Shown here: positions 31,521 through 38,787 of the stretch, piece after piece
How positions within the stretch are numbered: the first letter of the stretch is position 1
Layout of the letters: each line of letters starts with the position of its first letter
From: Treponema bryantii
GTDB taxonomy: Bacteria; Spirochaetota; Spirochaetia; Treponematales; Treponemataceae
DNA length: 38,787 nt
Direction of reading: 5' to 3'
Assembly (NCBI GenBank): GCA_015061465.1
Contig: SUWN01000023.1
Location: forward strand, 1 to 38,787
Program-made: the position numbers and the translations under genes
Notes under the pieces: model-generated
What the model saw: the letters and a program-made list of their open reading frames with translations, nothing else
Databases searched by the model: none
What the model was told of the DNA's origin: nothing

Positions 31521-32963
31521 TTATAAATACTTTTTCATATTTTCATCTGCAGGAAGGTTGATTTCCTTACAGTCCTTTTCAAAAATCATAAAGTTGTTTT
31601 TTTCTGTGCTAAAAGGTTCCCATCTTGGTAGAGTTTCCCAATCAGATTCTTTGCTGCATGCAAAACAGTTGTATGAATCAAGGCCGTTTACATCGCCAGT
31701 TTTGATGAAGTTACACAAGTAGTTACACATTTGGCGCGAAACATCATAGTGAAAGCCTTTAAATGGACGCCAACATTTAGCCAAAGTTTCAAAGAAGAAC
31801 CACAAATCTGCCGAATGGAATCTTCCAGGATTATCCCACCCTGGCATTGGAACGTCAAAACGGTAAACGTAATTTTTATTTGGATTTCCATTTTTTTCCA
31901 AAGAATTCATCACTTTTCTAAGTGCGTATTCTACAACATTAATTGGTTCAACATCTGGCTGATTTAATGGCCCCATTTTAAATTCATCTGGAGTGTAGCC
32001 TGTAAATAATGGAGGAGGAACAATGTTTCCTTTTTCAACTTCATCAAAGAAATCAAAACAAGCAAATTGACCGTCTTTTACAGGAGTCCAAGTTGCTGCC
32101 GATTTTTGAAATCCGCCCCATTCATTCCATTTTTGATATAAAAATTCTGTGCTAAGTTCGCGGGCTTCTTTTAATGTTTTTACACCACAGAATTCAAAAA
32201 ATTCTTCACCAACTTTTTCTGCCTGCGAAAGATTTTTTGCAGGGAAAACATCAAAAAATGGATTTAATAAAAAGCCACTTTCTACAACAGCGCGTTTTAT
32301 CATTGGTGCATTTTTTTTGTACGAAATTTGGTTCAAAACGCTTCCACCACCGGCAGATTGTCCACCAATTGTAATTTGTTCTGGGTCGCCACCAAAGTTA
32401 CTGATATTTTTGTAAACCCATTCAAGCGCTTTGTGCTGGTCCATAAGTCCTTGGTTTGCTGGAGAATCTGGATATTCAGCAGTAAGTTCTGGGTGACAAG
32501 TGAATCCAAAAAGATTAACGCGATAATTTATTGTAACAACAACAATGCCGCGGCGAGCAATTCGTTCACCATCAAATTCCATTTCTGAAGCATGACCAAC
32601 TTGCCATCCGCCACCAAAAATCCAAAAATATACAGGGAGTTTTTCATCTGTTTTTTTAGCTGGAGTCCAAATGTTCAAATAAAGACAATCTTCGTTTAAT
32701 TGCAAAGTTGTGTCTACGCTCCATTCTTTGGAATACAAATCATCAACACGTGGATTTTCTTCTGGCCCCGGTTGAACAGGAGCGGCCAAATATTTAAAAC
32801 ACTGACGAACGCCTTCCCATTTTGCAGCTTCCTGAGGAGGTGCCCAACGCAAATTTCCAACTGGTGGAGCAGCAAAAGGAATGCCTTTAAAAACTGTAAT
32901 TCTTGGGTCCGCAGCAGGAAGCCCTTCAACTATACCTTGTTCTGTTTTTGTAATTCTAAACAT
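31521..32963 (-). CDS. Type-B carboxylesterase (alpha/beta hydrolase)
   Basis: A 480-residue esterase of the carboxylesterase type-B family. The nucleophile sits in GGQSAGGGSV, the family signature NEDCLYLNIWTP is present, and the oxyanion region is WIFGGGWQVGHA. The catalytic His is probable in RFHSADLWFFFETL. The N-terminus starts MFRITKTEQGIVEGLPAADPRITVFKGIPFA, lacking a signal. The AAGGAA just before 32963 chooses this start over the longer frame to 33008. Coupled with the GH43 gene 12 bp downstream, it likely removes acyl groups from imported plant oligosaccharides before sugar cleavage. Substrate specificity is inference. Confidence 0.87.
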   Translation of the reverse strand: MFRITKTEQGIVEGLPAADPRITVFKGIPFAAPPVGNLRWAPPQEAAKWEGVRQCFKYLAAPVQPGPEENPRVDDLYSKEWSVDTTLQLNEDCLYLNIWTPAKKTDEKLPVYFWIFGGGWQVGHASEMEFDGERIARRGIVVVTINYRVNLFGFTCHPELTAEYPDSPANQGLMDQHKALEWVYKNISNFGGDPEQITIGGQSAGGGSVLNQISYKKNAPMIKRAVVESGFLLNPFFDVFPAKNLSQAEKVGEEFFEFCGVKTLKEARELSTEFLYQKWNEWGGFQKSAATWTPVKDGQFACFDFFDEVEKGNIVPPPLFTGYTPDEFKMGPLNQPDVEPINVVEYALRKVMNSLEKNGNPNKNYVYRFDVPMPGWDNPGRFHSADLWFFFETLAKCWRPFKGFHYDVSRQMCNYLCNFIKTGDVNGLDSYNCFACSKESDWETLPRWEPFSTEKNNFMIFEKDCKEINLPADENMKKYL

Positions 32964-33073
32964 AAAAAATTTCCTTATAAATTTCTTCTTTCTTCTATAA
33001 TAGAACACTTTTTTTGAATTGTAAAACGATTAACTTTTGCAATTTTCAAATTCACTTAGAAAATACTGTTATA

Positions 33074-33102
33074 TTGAAATAACTCATTTTTAGATATAAA
33101 AT
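33074..33102 (+). promoter_or_regulatory. murE promoter, predicted leaderless
   Basis: TTGAAA (33074-33079), 17 bp, TAAAAT (33097-33102), then 9 nt to the ATG at 33112. No Shine-Dalgarno. The predicted leader is about 3 nt. Confidence 0.7.
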
Positions 33103-33111
33103 GTTAATATT

Positions 33112-34851
33112 ATGACAAAACAATTATCACAATTACTACCTTCATTTACAAATGAAGTTGTTGATTTGGACGGAAACAGAATTGACGACCTTTCTGAAAT
33201 AAAAAATATTCCAATTAGTAATTTAGTTTTTGATTCACGCGAAGTAACAAAAGACACTTTATTTTTTGCATTGCCAGGAATTCACACAGACGGAAATCTA
33301 TATATTCCAAAAGCAATTTTAAACGGGGCAAATGCTGTTGTTTACCAAGGTGAACTTTCTGACAAAATAAAGGAAGAAACTGCAAAAGCGATTATTGAAC
33401 GTGCAATTCAAAATCAAATAGATGATACTTTGCCAAAATTTGCGCCAGTTTTAATAAAAGTACCAGACAGTCGTTTTGCAATGGCGCCATTAAGTAGTTG
33501 TTTTTATGACAATCCTTCTGAACGCTTAATTGTAATTGGTGTTACAGGAACAGAAGGTAAAAGTTCCACAGTTTCATTCATCTGGCAACTATTAAATCTA
33601 TGTGGAGAAAAAGCAGGATTTATTTCAACAGTAGAATATTCATTTGGAGGACCAGCTTTACCAAATCCTCAGCATCAAACAACACCAGAAGCTCCAATTA
33701 TCCAAAGTCATTTAAATAAAATGCTTGAAAATGGATGTAAATATGCAGTTGTTGAATCTTCATCACATGGACTTTCTACAAAATTAAATCGCTGCGGAAA
33801 CATTCTTTTTGATTGTGGCGTTTTTATGAACGTAACATTGGAACATTTGGAATTCCACAAAACTTTTGATCAATACAAAAACGACAAAGCAAATCTTTTT
33901 AGAGCGTTAGACAAACATAATCACATAAAAACAATTGCAGGTGTTCCAACAAAAATAAATTCCATTGGAATTGTAAACTTAGAAGATCCATCTTTTGTTG
34001 ATTTTATAAATGCAACAAATCATCAAGTATACGGATACACTTCGTTAGGAAAAGCGGGAAAAGCAGCTGTAGAAAATTCGGCACCAATTTCCCTTCCAGA
34101 AATTCCAACAAATACACACGTGATGACAGCAACAGACATTGTTTCTGCAAGCGACGGAATTTCTTTTAATATCAGTGCAATGGATAAAGATTCACATTTT
34201 ACAGATGAATCAGAACAAACTTCATTCAGCGTGAACGCAAAACTTCCGGGCGCATTTAATGCTTACAATTTGATGGCTTCCATAATTGCAGTAAGCAGCG
34301 TTACAGATTTGTCTTTTGAACAAGTTGCAGCCCAAGTTCCTAACGTTTTGCCAATAAAAGGACGTATGACTGTTATAAACGAAGGTCAGGATTTTGAAGT
34401 AATTGTAGATTACGCACACACTCCATCTTCTTTTGAAACAATTTTTCCGCCATTAAGAAAACGATGCCAAGGAAAAATGATTGCAGTTTTTGGAAGTGGT
34501 GGCGAACGTGATTTAACAAAACGACCGTTGCAAGGTCAAATCGCGGCACAATATTGTGATACAGTAATTCTTGCTGATGAAGACCCTCGTGGCGAAAATC
34601 CAGAAGAGTTATTAAAAATGATTGCTGTTGGAGCAGAAAAAGAAGGAAAAGAATTAAACAAAGATTTATTCATCATTCCTCCTCGCCCACAAGCAATTGC
34701 AAAAGCGTTTTCTATAGCACAAAAAGGCGACATTGTTTTGTTGCTTGGAAAATCCCATGAAAACAGCATTATTTACAAAGATTTTGTTATGCCTTATGAC
34801 GAAATCAAAGAAGCAAAAAATCAATTAAATTTATTAAACAAAGGAAAATAA
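33112..34851 (+). CDS. murE: UDP-N-acetylmuramoyl-dipeptide ligase, MurE-type
   Basis: A 579-residue Mur ligase adding the third residue to the peptidoglycan stem peptide. N-terminal domain: NLVFDSREVTKDTLFFALPG (about 37-56). Central ATPase: GVTGTEGKSST (143-152), then VESSSHGLSTKLNR and NVTLEHLEFHKTFDQYKNDKA. C-terminal domain: KGRMTVIN, VIVDYAHTPSSFE and FGSGGERDLTKRP. In the substrate-selecting loop it reads DEDPRGENPEEL (residues 489-500), keeping Arg of the mDAP-type DNPR motif but not Asn. Treponemes are reported to use L-ornithine at this position. The chain is about 80 residues longer than usual, with an insert near 295-345. ddl follows after 4 bp, so both form a peptidoglycan precursor operon. 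Confidence 0.9.
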   Translation: MTKQLSQLLPSFTNEVVDLDGNRIDDLSEIKNIPISNLVFDSREVTKDTLFFALPGIHTDGNLYIPKAILNGANAVVYQGELSDKIKEETAKAIIERAIQNQIDDTLPKFAPVLIKVPDSRFAMAPLSSCFYDNPSERLIVIGVTGTEGKSSTVSFIWQLLNLCGEKAGFISTVEYSFGGPALPNPQHQTTPEAPIIQSHLNKMLENGCKYAVVESSSHGLSTKLNRCGNILFDCGVFMNVTLEHLEFHKTFDQYKNDKANLFRALDKHNHIKTIAGVPTKINSIGIVNLEDPSFVDFINATNHQVYGYTSLGKAGKAAVENSAPISLPEIPTNTHVMTATDIVSASDGISFNISAMDKDSHFTDESEQTSFSVNAKLPGAFNAYNLMASIIAVSSVTDLSFEQVAAQVPNVLPIKGRMTVINEGQDFEVIVDYAHTPSSFETIFPPLRKRCQGKMIAVFGSGGERDLTKRPLQGQIAAQYCDTVILADEDPRGENPEELLKMIAVGAEKEGKELNKDLFIIPPRPQAIAKAFSIAQKGDIVLLLGKSHENSIIYKDFVMPYDEIKEAKNQLNLLNKGK

Positions 34852-34855
34852 AAAG

Positions 34856-35983
34856 ATGAACGTTTTAGTTATTTATGGTGGACGCAGTGGTGAACACGAA
34901 ATTTCATTAATCTCAGCTTCGGCAATTGTAAGAGGAATCAATAAAAATCACAAAGTATCATTAATTGGAATTACAAAAGACGGAAAATGGTATTTGCAAG
35001 ATGATTCTGAATATAAAAGAATTTGTGATGACAAAAAAGCAACTTTGACAATCGCAACTGATGAAAAAAATCTTGTTTCTATAATTCCGGGCGCAAACAA
35101 AAACGCATTTTGTGTAAATGGAAAACCAATTCCAACAGACGTTGTTTTCCCAGCTTTGCACGGAACATACGGAGAAGACGGAACTATTCAAGGTTTATTT
35201 GATATGGCAAATATTGCTTATGTTGGTTGTACAACAACTTCTAGCGCAATCACAATGGATAAAGAAAAAACAAAAATGGTATGGCAAAGTTTGGGACTTC
35301 CTGTTGTTCCTTACGTTTGTATGAAAAGAAGCACATTACTCGATTCAATCGTTTACGACGAATTTGTAAAAGAAACAGTAAAAGAATTCGGCTTCCCACT
35401 TTTTGTAAAACCATGTTCAGCAGGTTCATCAAATGGAGCTGCAAAAGCAAACAACGAAAAAGAACTTAATTTTGCAATCATGGAAGCATTCTTGTGGGAT
35501 GATAAAATCCTCATCGAAAAATCAATTAATGCCCGGGAAATTGAATGTAGCGTCACAGGAAATTCAGTTACATTCCCATCTGATAGCGATGTGGAACAAG
35601 TAACAGCATATATTCCTGGAGAAATTATTCCAACACACACATTCTACAGCTACGAAGCTAAATATCAGGATGAAAATGGCGCACAATTACAAATTCCAGC
35701 AATGCTTTCTGAAAACGATTTGGAAAAAATCAGAAGAGTTGCAGTTGCTGCATACAAAGCATTAGATGCAAGCGGACTTTCAAGAGTTGATTTCTTTATT
35801 GATAAAGACACAAACGCCGTATATTTAAACGAAATCAACACAATGCCAGGCTTTACACCAATAAGCATGTTCCCAAAAATGTGTGATGCAGCAGGCTTAG
35901 ATTTTGAAAATTTGATTGAATTGCTTTTAGACCAAGCAATCGCTCTTCATAACACAAAATCAGCATTAAGTACTTCACGCTAG
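34856..35983 (+). CDS. ddl: D-alanine--D-alanine ligase
   Basis: A 375-residue ATP-grasp enzyme making D-Ala-D-Ala for the peptidoglycan stem. Features: VIYGGRSGEHEISLISA at the N-terminus, FPALHGTYGEDGTIQGLFDM (about 101-120), TMDKEKTKMVWQSLGLPVVPY, FVKPCSAGSSNGAAKAN (about 182-198), and the metal-binding end DFFIDKDTNAVYLNEINTMPGFTPISMFPKM. A Tyr/Phe in the FDMANIAYVG loop is D-Ala type rather than lactate-specific. AAAGGA lies 10 nt before the ATG at the end of murE. Both proteins belong to the same pathway step order (MurE, then D-Ala-D-Ala for MurF). It ends at 35983, followed by the hairpin at 36001-36047. Confidence 0.93.
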   Translation: MNVLVIYGGRSGEHEISLISASAIVRGINKNHKVSLIGITKDGKWYLQDDSEYKRICDDKKATLTIATDEKNLVSIIPGANKNAFCVNGKPIPTDVVFPALHGTYGEDGTIQGLFDMANIAYVGCTTTSSAITMDKEKTKMVWQSLGLPVVPYVCMKRSTLLDSIVYDEFVKETVKEFGFPLFVKPCSAGSSNGAAKANNEKELNFAIMEAFLWDDKILIEKSINAREIECSVTGNSVTFPSDSDVEQVTAYIPGEIIPTHTFYSYEAKYQDENGAQLQIPAMLSENDLEKIRRVAVAAYKALDASGLSRVDFFIDKDTNAVYLNEINTMPGFTPISMFPKMCDAAGLDFENLIELLLDQAIALHNTKSALSTSR

Positions 35984-35999
35984 AAAAAATAGATTCTAT

Positions 36000-36055
36000 A
36001 AAAAAAACTCCCGAACACATTAGCACTTTTTGCGCCCGTGTTCGGGAAGTTATAT
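36000..36055 (-). terminator. Terminator hairpin, repeat copy 1
   Basis: CCCGAACAC (36010-36018) pairs with GTGTTCGGG (36038-36046) with an inner GCA/TGC stem. The T-run is strong on the minus strand (complement of A 36001-36007) and weak on the plus strand, so it mainly ends the gene at 36128-36676. The same hairpin recurs at 38364-38418. Confidence 0.8.
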
Positions 36056-36127
36056 AATTTCTTTGAATAAAACCAAAATGTTATAATACATTAGTAACAT
36101 TTTTCCTTACATTGAATTATTATTCAT

Positions 36128-36676
36128 TTAATAATTATTTCTTTCAGAGATATTTTTTTTATTTGTTTTTCGTTTCAATATAACTAATATATGCTGTACA
36201 AAATAAAGCATCGTTTTTCCTATCTGAAAAATAGAAAATAATAATACAATGATAGCCATCAGTTTAACAGAGAGAACCTTTGTAATCCATATTAAAACAT
36301 AATAGACAATAACAGAAATTATTAAAGAAGTTATCAGAGAGGAAAAAAAACTTCCAAATCTAGAAACACCTTTCTTTACCTCTGATTCAATTATAAAACC
36401 ACCTTTGTTATCTGGATTAATCAATGTTCTACCGGTTAGAGAATCCTTTGTTTTCTTAAAAGCATCTTTTCCAAAACTATATAAACAATTTAATCCTGCT
36501 AATATTGCAAAAACAAGAATATATGAAGTTTCTATTGTGTCAGATTTAACAAATTTTATGGCAAAACATAGACTAAAAATGTTCATCCCCATTATAACAC
36601 AATGATTAACAATTGAAAAATACATTGAAAACGCAACAAATAGCACAATTCCAAATAGTAAAATTATAACTTCCAT
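36128..36676 (-). CDS. Small integral membrane protein of unknown function
   Basis: An unrecognised 182-residue protein with about five membrane helices. The first is a long N-terminal hydrophobic segment (VIILLFGIVLFVAFSMYFSI). Others are SYILVFAILAGLNCLY, FFSSLITSLIISVIVYYVLI, LMAIIVLLFSIFQIG and MLYFVQHILVILK, and it ends with a basic tail (KRKTNKKNISERNNY). A hydrophilic central loop (GKDAFKKTKDSLTGRTLINPDNKGGF) faces one side. Codon use is as AT-rich as the neighbours. It lies between a repeat terminator and the next unknown secreted gene on the same strand, 100 bp apart. Confidence 0.5.
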   Translation of the reverse strand: MEVIILLFGIVLFVAFSMYFSIVNHCVIMGMNIFSLCFAIKFVKSDTIETSYILVFAILAGLNCLYSFGKDAFKKTKDSLTGRTLINPDNKGGFIIESEVKKGVSRFGSFFSSLITSLIISVIVYYVLIWITKVLSVKLMAIIVLLFSIFQIGKTMLYFVQHILVILKRKTNKKNISERNNY

Positions 36677-36776
36677 AATTAAATTCCATTTAATTTTCTA
36701 ACATACATATAAAGAAAATATGCATAAAATCCAGATAATATATTTTTATCGTTTCATCTAAACTTTAAACATTGAC

Positions 36777-37394
36777 CTAATTAAACATATCATTAGCATT
36801 TTTTTGCAGTTCATATTTCTTCTTTGCAGCTTTAACAGAATCAGAACTGAGTACTGATATAAGCTCTTCTATTTGTTCAGGAGTTAATGCGAAGGATTTG
36901 AATTCAACAGTCGTAAAATCACTTTCATTAGACAGTGCTGTCCCACTTTCAATCACTAAAATAGGAGGACCTTCTATTTCTCCCATCTTTGAAAAGAAGA
37001 TGAACCCCAAAGGAATAAGAGTTTTTGATGTATAAGTTTTATTATTAATTCGTTTCGCTCCAGCAACATCAATTCTAGAATCTGGAACTTCTTTTAGAAT
37101 CGAAGTTTTTGTTTCTTTTGCTATTTTTGACCAAGATAGTCCCTTTTGTAAATTACCTATAAATTTTTCAAGATGTTCTGATGTAAAAAAAAGCGCATAC
37201 CAATCAGAGCCTAACTCCAAACTAATTGAATATACATTTTTTTCATCGTCACAAAGAATTATAATTTCTCGATAATCTTCATCATCTTCATCATCTAATA
37301 AAGCACAACTAAACGAACCAACTGTAAATACTTCTGCATTTAAAGTTACTAATCCACACATTAACATTAAAATAATCAAAAACATTTTTTTCAT
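36777..37394 (-). CDS. Predicted secreted protein of unknown function
   Basis: A 205-residue protein with a signal peptide (MKKMFLIILMLMCGLVTLNA|EVF). The mature part is acidic at its start (LLDDEDDEDYREII) and beta-strand rich, with a likely C-terminal helix (LTPEQIEELISVLSSDSVKAAKKKYELQKN). No family is recognised. An upstream GGAG about 11 nt before the ATG is an acceptable though distant ribosome site. Same-strand neighbour is the membrane protein at 36128; a functional link is not shown. Confidence 0.6.
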   Translation of the reverse strand: MKKMFLIILMLMCGLVTLNAEVFTVGSFSCALLDDEDDEDYREIIILCDDEKNVYSISLELGSDWYALFFTSEHLEKFIGNLQKGLSWSKIAKETKTSILKEVPDSRIDVAGAKRINNKTYTSKTLIPLGFIFFSKMGEIEGPPILVIESGTALSNESDFTTVEFKSFALTPEQIEELISVLSSDSVKAAKKKYELQKNANDMFN

Positions 37395-37505
37395 TTCTGT
37401 TACATCTCCTATCTATTTGTAATAACTCTTCATAACCTATAGTTATTATTTTACGTAACAATCAGCTTATAGTCAACACTAACTATTAGCAATATTATTT
37501 TATTA

Positions 37506-37841
37506 ATGAATAACATCCCAATAGAAGAAGTTATAAGAAAAAATATAAAAACACTCAGAAAAGAACTTGGTTGGAGTCAAGAGGTTTTGGCTGAAAAAAC
37601 AGGAGTTTCTGCTCCATATATTACACAAATTGAAGTTGGAAAAAGAACACCGTCTTTAGAAATTGTTGAAAAATTAGCTTTTGCACTCGGAGTGGAATAT
37701 AAAACTTTGTTCGAAACAAATCTTTTGGGAGAAGAAAAAGTTGCAGACGAATTTGCAAAACATATTTTAGAAGCAAAATTAATAGAATCAATTACAAAAA
37801 CAATCCACAACGAATTTAGTAATGCATCACAAAACAACTAA
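37506..37841 (+). CDS. XRE-family helix-turn-helix regulator
   Basis: A 111-residue transcription regulator. The HTH_3 domain covers residues 8-65 (NIKTLRKELGWSQEVLAEKTG ... APYITQIEVGKRTPSLEIVEKLAFALGV); the C-terminal about 40 residues are a charged helix likely for dimerisation. A -10-like TATTAT lies 7 nt before the ATG with no ribosome site. The stretch upstream (37415-37490) contains several TATAG-type short repeats (CCTATAGTTATTA and CTTATAGTCAACACTAACTATTAG) that could be its operator. It converges on the DUF2442 gene with a 4-bp overlap. Confidence 0.8.
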   Translation: MNNIPIEEVIRKNIKTLRKELGWSQEVLAEKTGVSAPYITQIEVGKRTPSLEIVEKLAFALGVEYKTLFETNLLGEEKVADEFAKHILEAKLIESITKTIHNEFSNASQNN

Positions 37842-38101
37842 GCATATTTTTTGTGATTTTGAGAAGGAAATTCAATTAATAAATTTGGAACATATAAATC
37901 TTCATCCAAAGAATCCCAATGAATTCCTATTCCGTTTCCACTAAGTTCAAAATTATTTAATTCATCTTCAGAAACTTGTGAAAATTTTGGAAAAAATGAT
38001 TTTGGAATCGATAATTGACGTCCGTCTATAAACAAAATCCACATATTATCTTCATCAAACCAGATTTTTTTTGCTCTAGCATTTTCCATTAAAAAAGTCA
38101 T
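37838..38101 (-). CDS. DUF2442-like protein, partner of the DUF4160 gene
   Basis: An 87-residue protein resembling DUF2442: ENARAKKIWFDEDNMWILFIDGRQLSIPKSFFPKFSQVS and NFELSGNGIGIHWDSLDEDLYVPNLL. The start at 38101 has a strong CGGAGG 6 nt before the ATG, located inside the end of the upstream gene, with a 26-bp overlap between the two, so they are translated together. DUF4160 and DUF2442 genes often occur as pairs and are proposed as toxin-antitoxin-like modules; function is not proven. Confidence 0.8.
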   Translation of the reverse strand: MTFLMENARAKKIWFDEDNMWILFIDGRQLSIPKSFFPKFSQVSEDELNNFELSGNGIGIHWDSLDEDLYVPNLLIEFPSQNHKKYA

Positions 38102-38327
38102 TCCAAGCCTCCGTAATCAATATAATATTATTTTCTGCCATTTTCTTTATTTCATTTAATTCCGATGCAGAAAAACCTATATTATCAGCAATATCAACTT
38201 TATCTGTAATCCATAATTTAGCCAAACAACCAGATTTTCTTACATGAATATGACAAGGTTCCAACGGATTTCCTTCATTTGAAAAGAAAAAAAATTTAAA
38301 ACCATTAATTTCAAATACTTTTGGCAT
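38076..38327 (-). CDS. DUF4160-like protein
   Basis: An 83-residue protein of the DUF4160 type: MPKVFEINGFKFFFFSNEGNP then LEPCHIHVRKSGCLAKLWI (the CHIHV element is the family's histidine mark), and a C-terminal helix ASELNEIKKMAENNIILITEAW. No Shine-Dalgarno; the promoter TGGACT-17-TATAAT ends 6 nt before the ATG. The gene overlaps the DUF2442 gene by 26 bp. The pair, plus the nearby XRE regulator, looks like a small toxin-antitoxin-like locus, which is inference. Confidence 0.8.
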   Translation of the reverse strand: MPKVFEINGFKFFFFSNEGNPLEPCHIHVRKSGCLAKLWITDKVDIADNIGFSASELNEIKKMAENNIILITEAWNDFFNGKC

Positions 38328-38333
38328 ACGCTA

Positions 38334-38362
38334 ATTATACTGTAATTTGTTTCCCCAGTCCA
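38334..38362 (-). promoter_or_regulatory. DUF4160-DUF2442 promoter, predicted leaderless
   Basis: Minus strand TGGACT (38357-38362), 17 bp, TATAAT (38334-38339), then 6 nt to the ATG at 38327. It begins directly at the edge of the terminator at 38364-38418. Confidence 0.7.
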
Positions 38363-38363
38363 T

Positions 38364-38418
38364 AAAAAAACTCCCGAACACATTCGCACTTTTTGCGCCC
38401 GTGTTCGGGAGTTTTTTT
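38364..38418. terminator. Bidirectional terminator, repeat copy 2
   Basis: A 12-bp stem ACTCCCGAACAC (38370-38381) / GTGTTCGGGAGT (38401-38412) with an inner CGCA/TGCG stem, flanked by A7 and T7. The first 47 bases match 36001-36047 except for one base. Confidence 0.9.
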
Positions 38419-38425
38419 ACCTACA

Positions 38426-38482
38426 AGTGAGCAACGTTTTTCGCAGTGTAACTTCTAGCGGTTGCGAACAAATCCGTGTGGC
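38426..38482. repeat. Repeat element GTGAGCAACGTT-GTTGCGAACAAATCCGTG, copy 2
   Basis: The same two blocks as at 30013-30048, separated here by 22 bp instead of one. TTCGCA and TGCGAA arms form a hairpin with the extra bases. It lies directly after the asd stop on the minus strand, before the terminator. Confidence 0.75.
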
Positions 38483-38491
38483 AAAAATCTA

Positions 38492-38787
38492 TTAAAAATC
38501 AAAGAAACCTTTTGCTTTTAACAATTCTGCGTTTAAGATTCCGCCCATTGCTGCCCCACGTTTTGTGTTGTGGCTCAAAGCAACAAATTTTACGTCAAAA
38601 ACGTTACATGGACGCAAGCGGCCAATTACACAAGACATTCCGTTTCCTTCTTCGCGGTCACGGCGTGGTTGTGGTCTGTTTTCTTCGTGGCGAACAACAA
38701 TTGGCTGTTTTGGAGCACTTGGAAGATTCAATTCCTGTGGAACAGATGTATAACTTGTCCAGATTTTTTCAATTTCTTCCAAAGAAG
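38492..38787 (-). CDS. asd: Aspartate-semialdehyde dehydrogenase, C-terminal part (start outside window)
   Basis: The last 98 or so residues of Asd, which reduces aspartyl phosphate to aspartate semialdehyde for lysine/DAP, threonine and methionine synthesis. The frame is open to the right edge, so the gene starts outside. The family end is clear: RPQPRRDREEGNGMSCVIGRLRPC, then VKFVALSHNTKRGAAMGGILNAELLKAKGF, which matches the archaeal/fungal-type Asd rather than the E. coli type. The repeat copy and terminator follow it. Confidence 0.9.
   Translation of the reverse strand, partial: SLEEIEKIWTSYTSVPQELNLPSAPKQPIVVRHEENRPQPRRDREEGNGMSCVIGRLRPCNVFDVKFVALSHNTKRGAAMGGILNAELLKAKGFFDF

Overview
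The window is AT-rich (about one-third G+C by eye) and looks like the chromosome of a Treponema-like spirochaete, probably a host-associated, carbohydrate-using species. The evidence is gene content: a large acidic TPR membrane protein resembling spirochaetal flagellar collar proteins, relaxed spirochaete-type lipoboxes, a CBS-domain family II pyrophosphatase, a MurE-Ddl pair, an LTD-domain lipoprotein, a DUF2259-like secreted protein and repeated hairpin-rich intergenic elements. Genus is inferred from protein style only. No rRNA or tRNA gene was seen.

Layout. 1-2128: the end of a CorA-type transporter, a secreted SUMF1-fold protein, and a 567-bp repeat element with terminal inverted repeats. 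2115-9068: phosphoesterase, a palindromic extragenic repeat, hisC, an orphan 631-residue protein, ssb and a U32 (RlhA-like) protein. 9131-17193: LTD lipoprotein, DUF2259-like protein, integral membrane protein, SEC59/phytol kinase-like protein, the repeat-bearing TPR protein and a methyltransferase. 17227-17731: second copy of the repeat element. 17776-20665: two M16-family proteins, one with the zinc motif and one a lipoprotein without it. 20815-29840: outer-membrane-like protein with BspA-like repeats, CBS-pyrophosphatase, EamA exporter, dgt, membrane EAL phosphodiesterase, ACT protein and an ornithine carbamoyltransferase-like protein. 30093-32963: GH43 glycosidase and type-B carboxylesterase, both apparently cytoplasmic. 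33112-35983: murE and ddl. 36128-38327: small accessory genes, including an XRE regulator and a DUF4160/DUF2442 pair. 38492-38787: the C-terminal end of asd, cut by the window edge.

How it works together. The identifiable operons are small: hisC with phosphoesterase, TPR protein with lipid-kinase-like protein, the M16 pair, pyrophosphatase with outer-membrane protein, esterase with glycosidase, murE with ddl, and DUF4160 with DUF2442. Two themes stand out. First, about a dozen first-in-operon genes have a -10 box only 6-9 nt before the ATG and no Shine-Dalgarno, which predicts leaderless mRNAs, whereas internal operon genes mostly carry a Shine-Dalgarno. Second, the intergenic spaces hold several families of repeated hairpin DNA: a modular inverted-repeat element in two copies, duplicated terminators, a duplicated GTGAGCAACGTT element, and two 3'-UTR modules carrying an anti-Shine-Dalgarno sequence (ACCTCCTT) just before a terminator hairpin.
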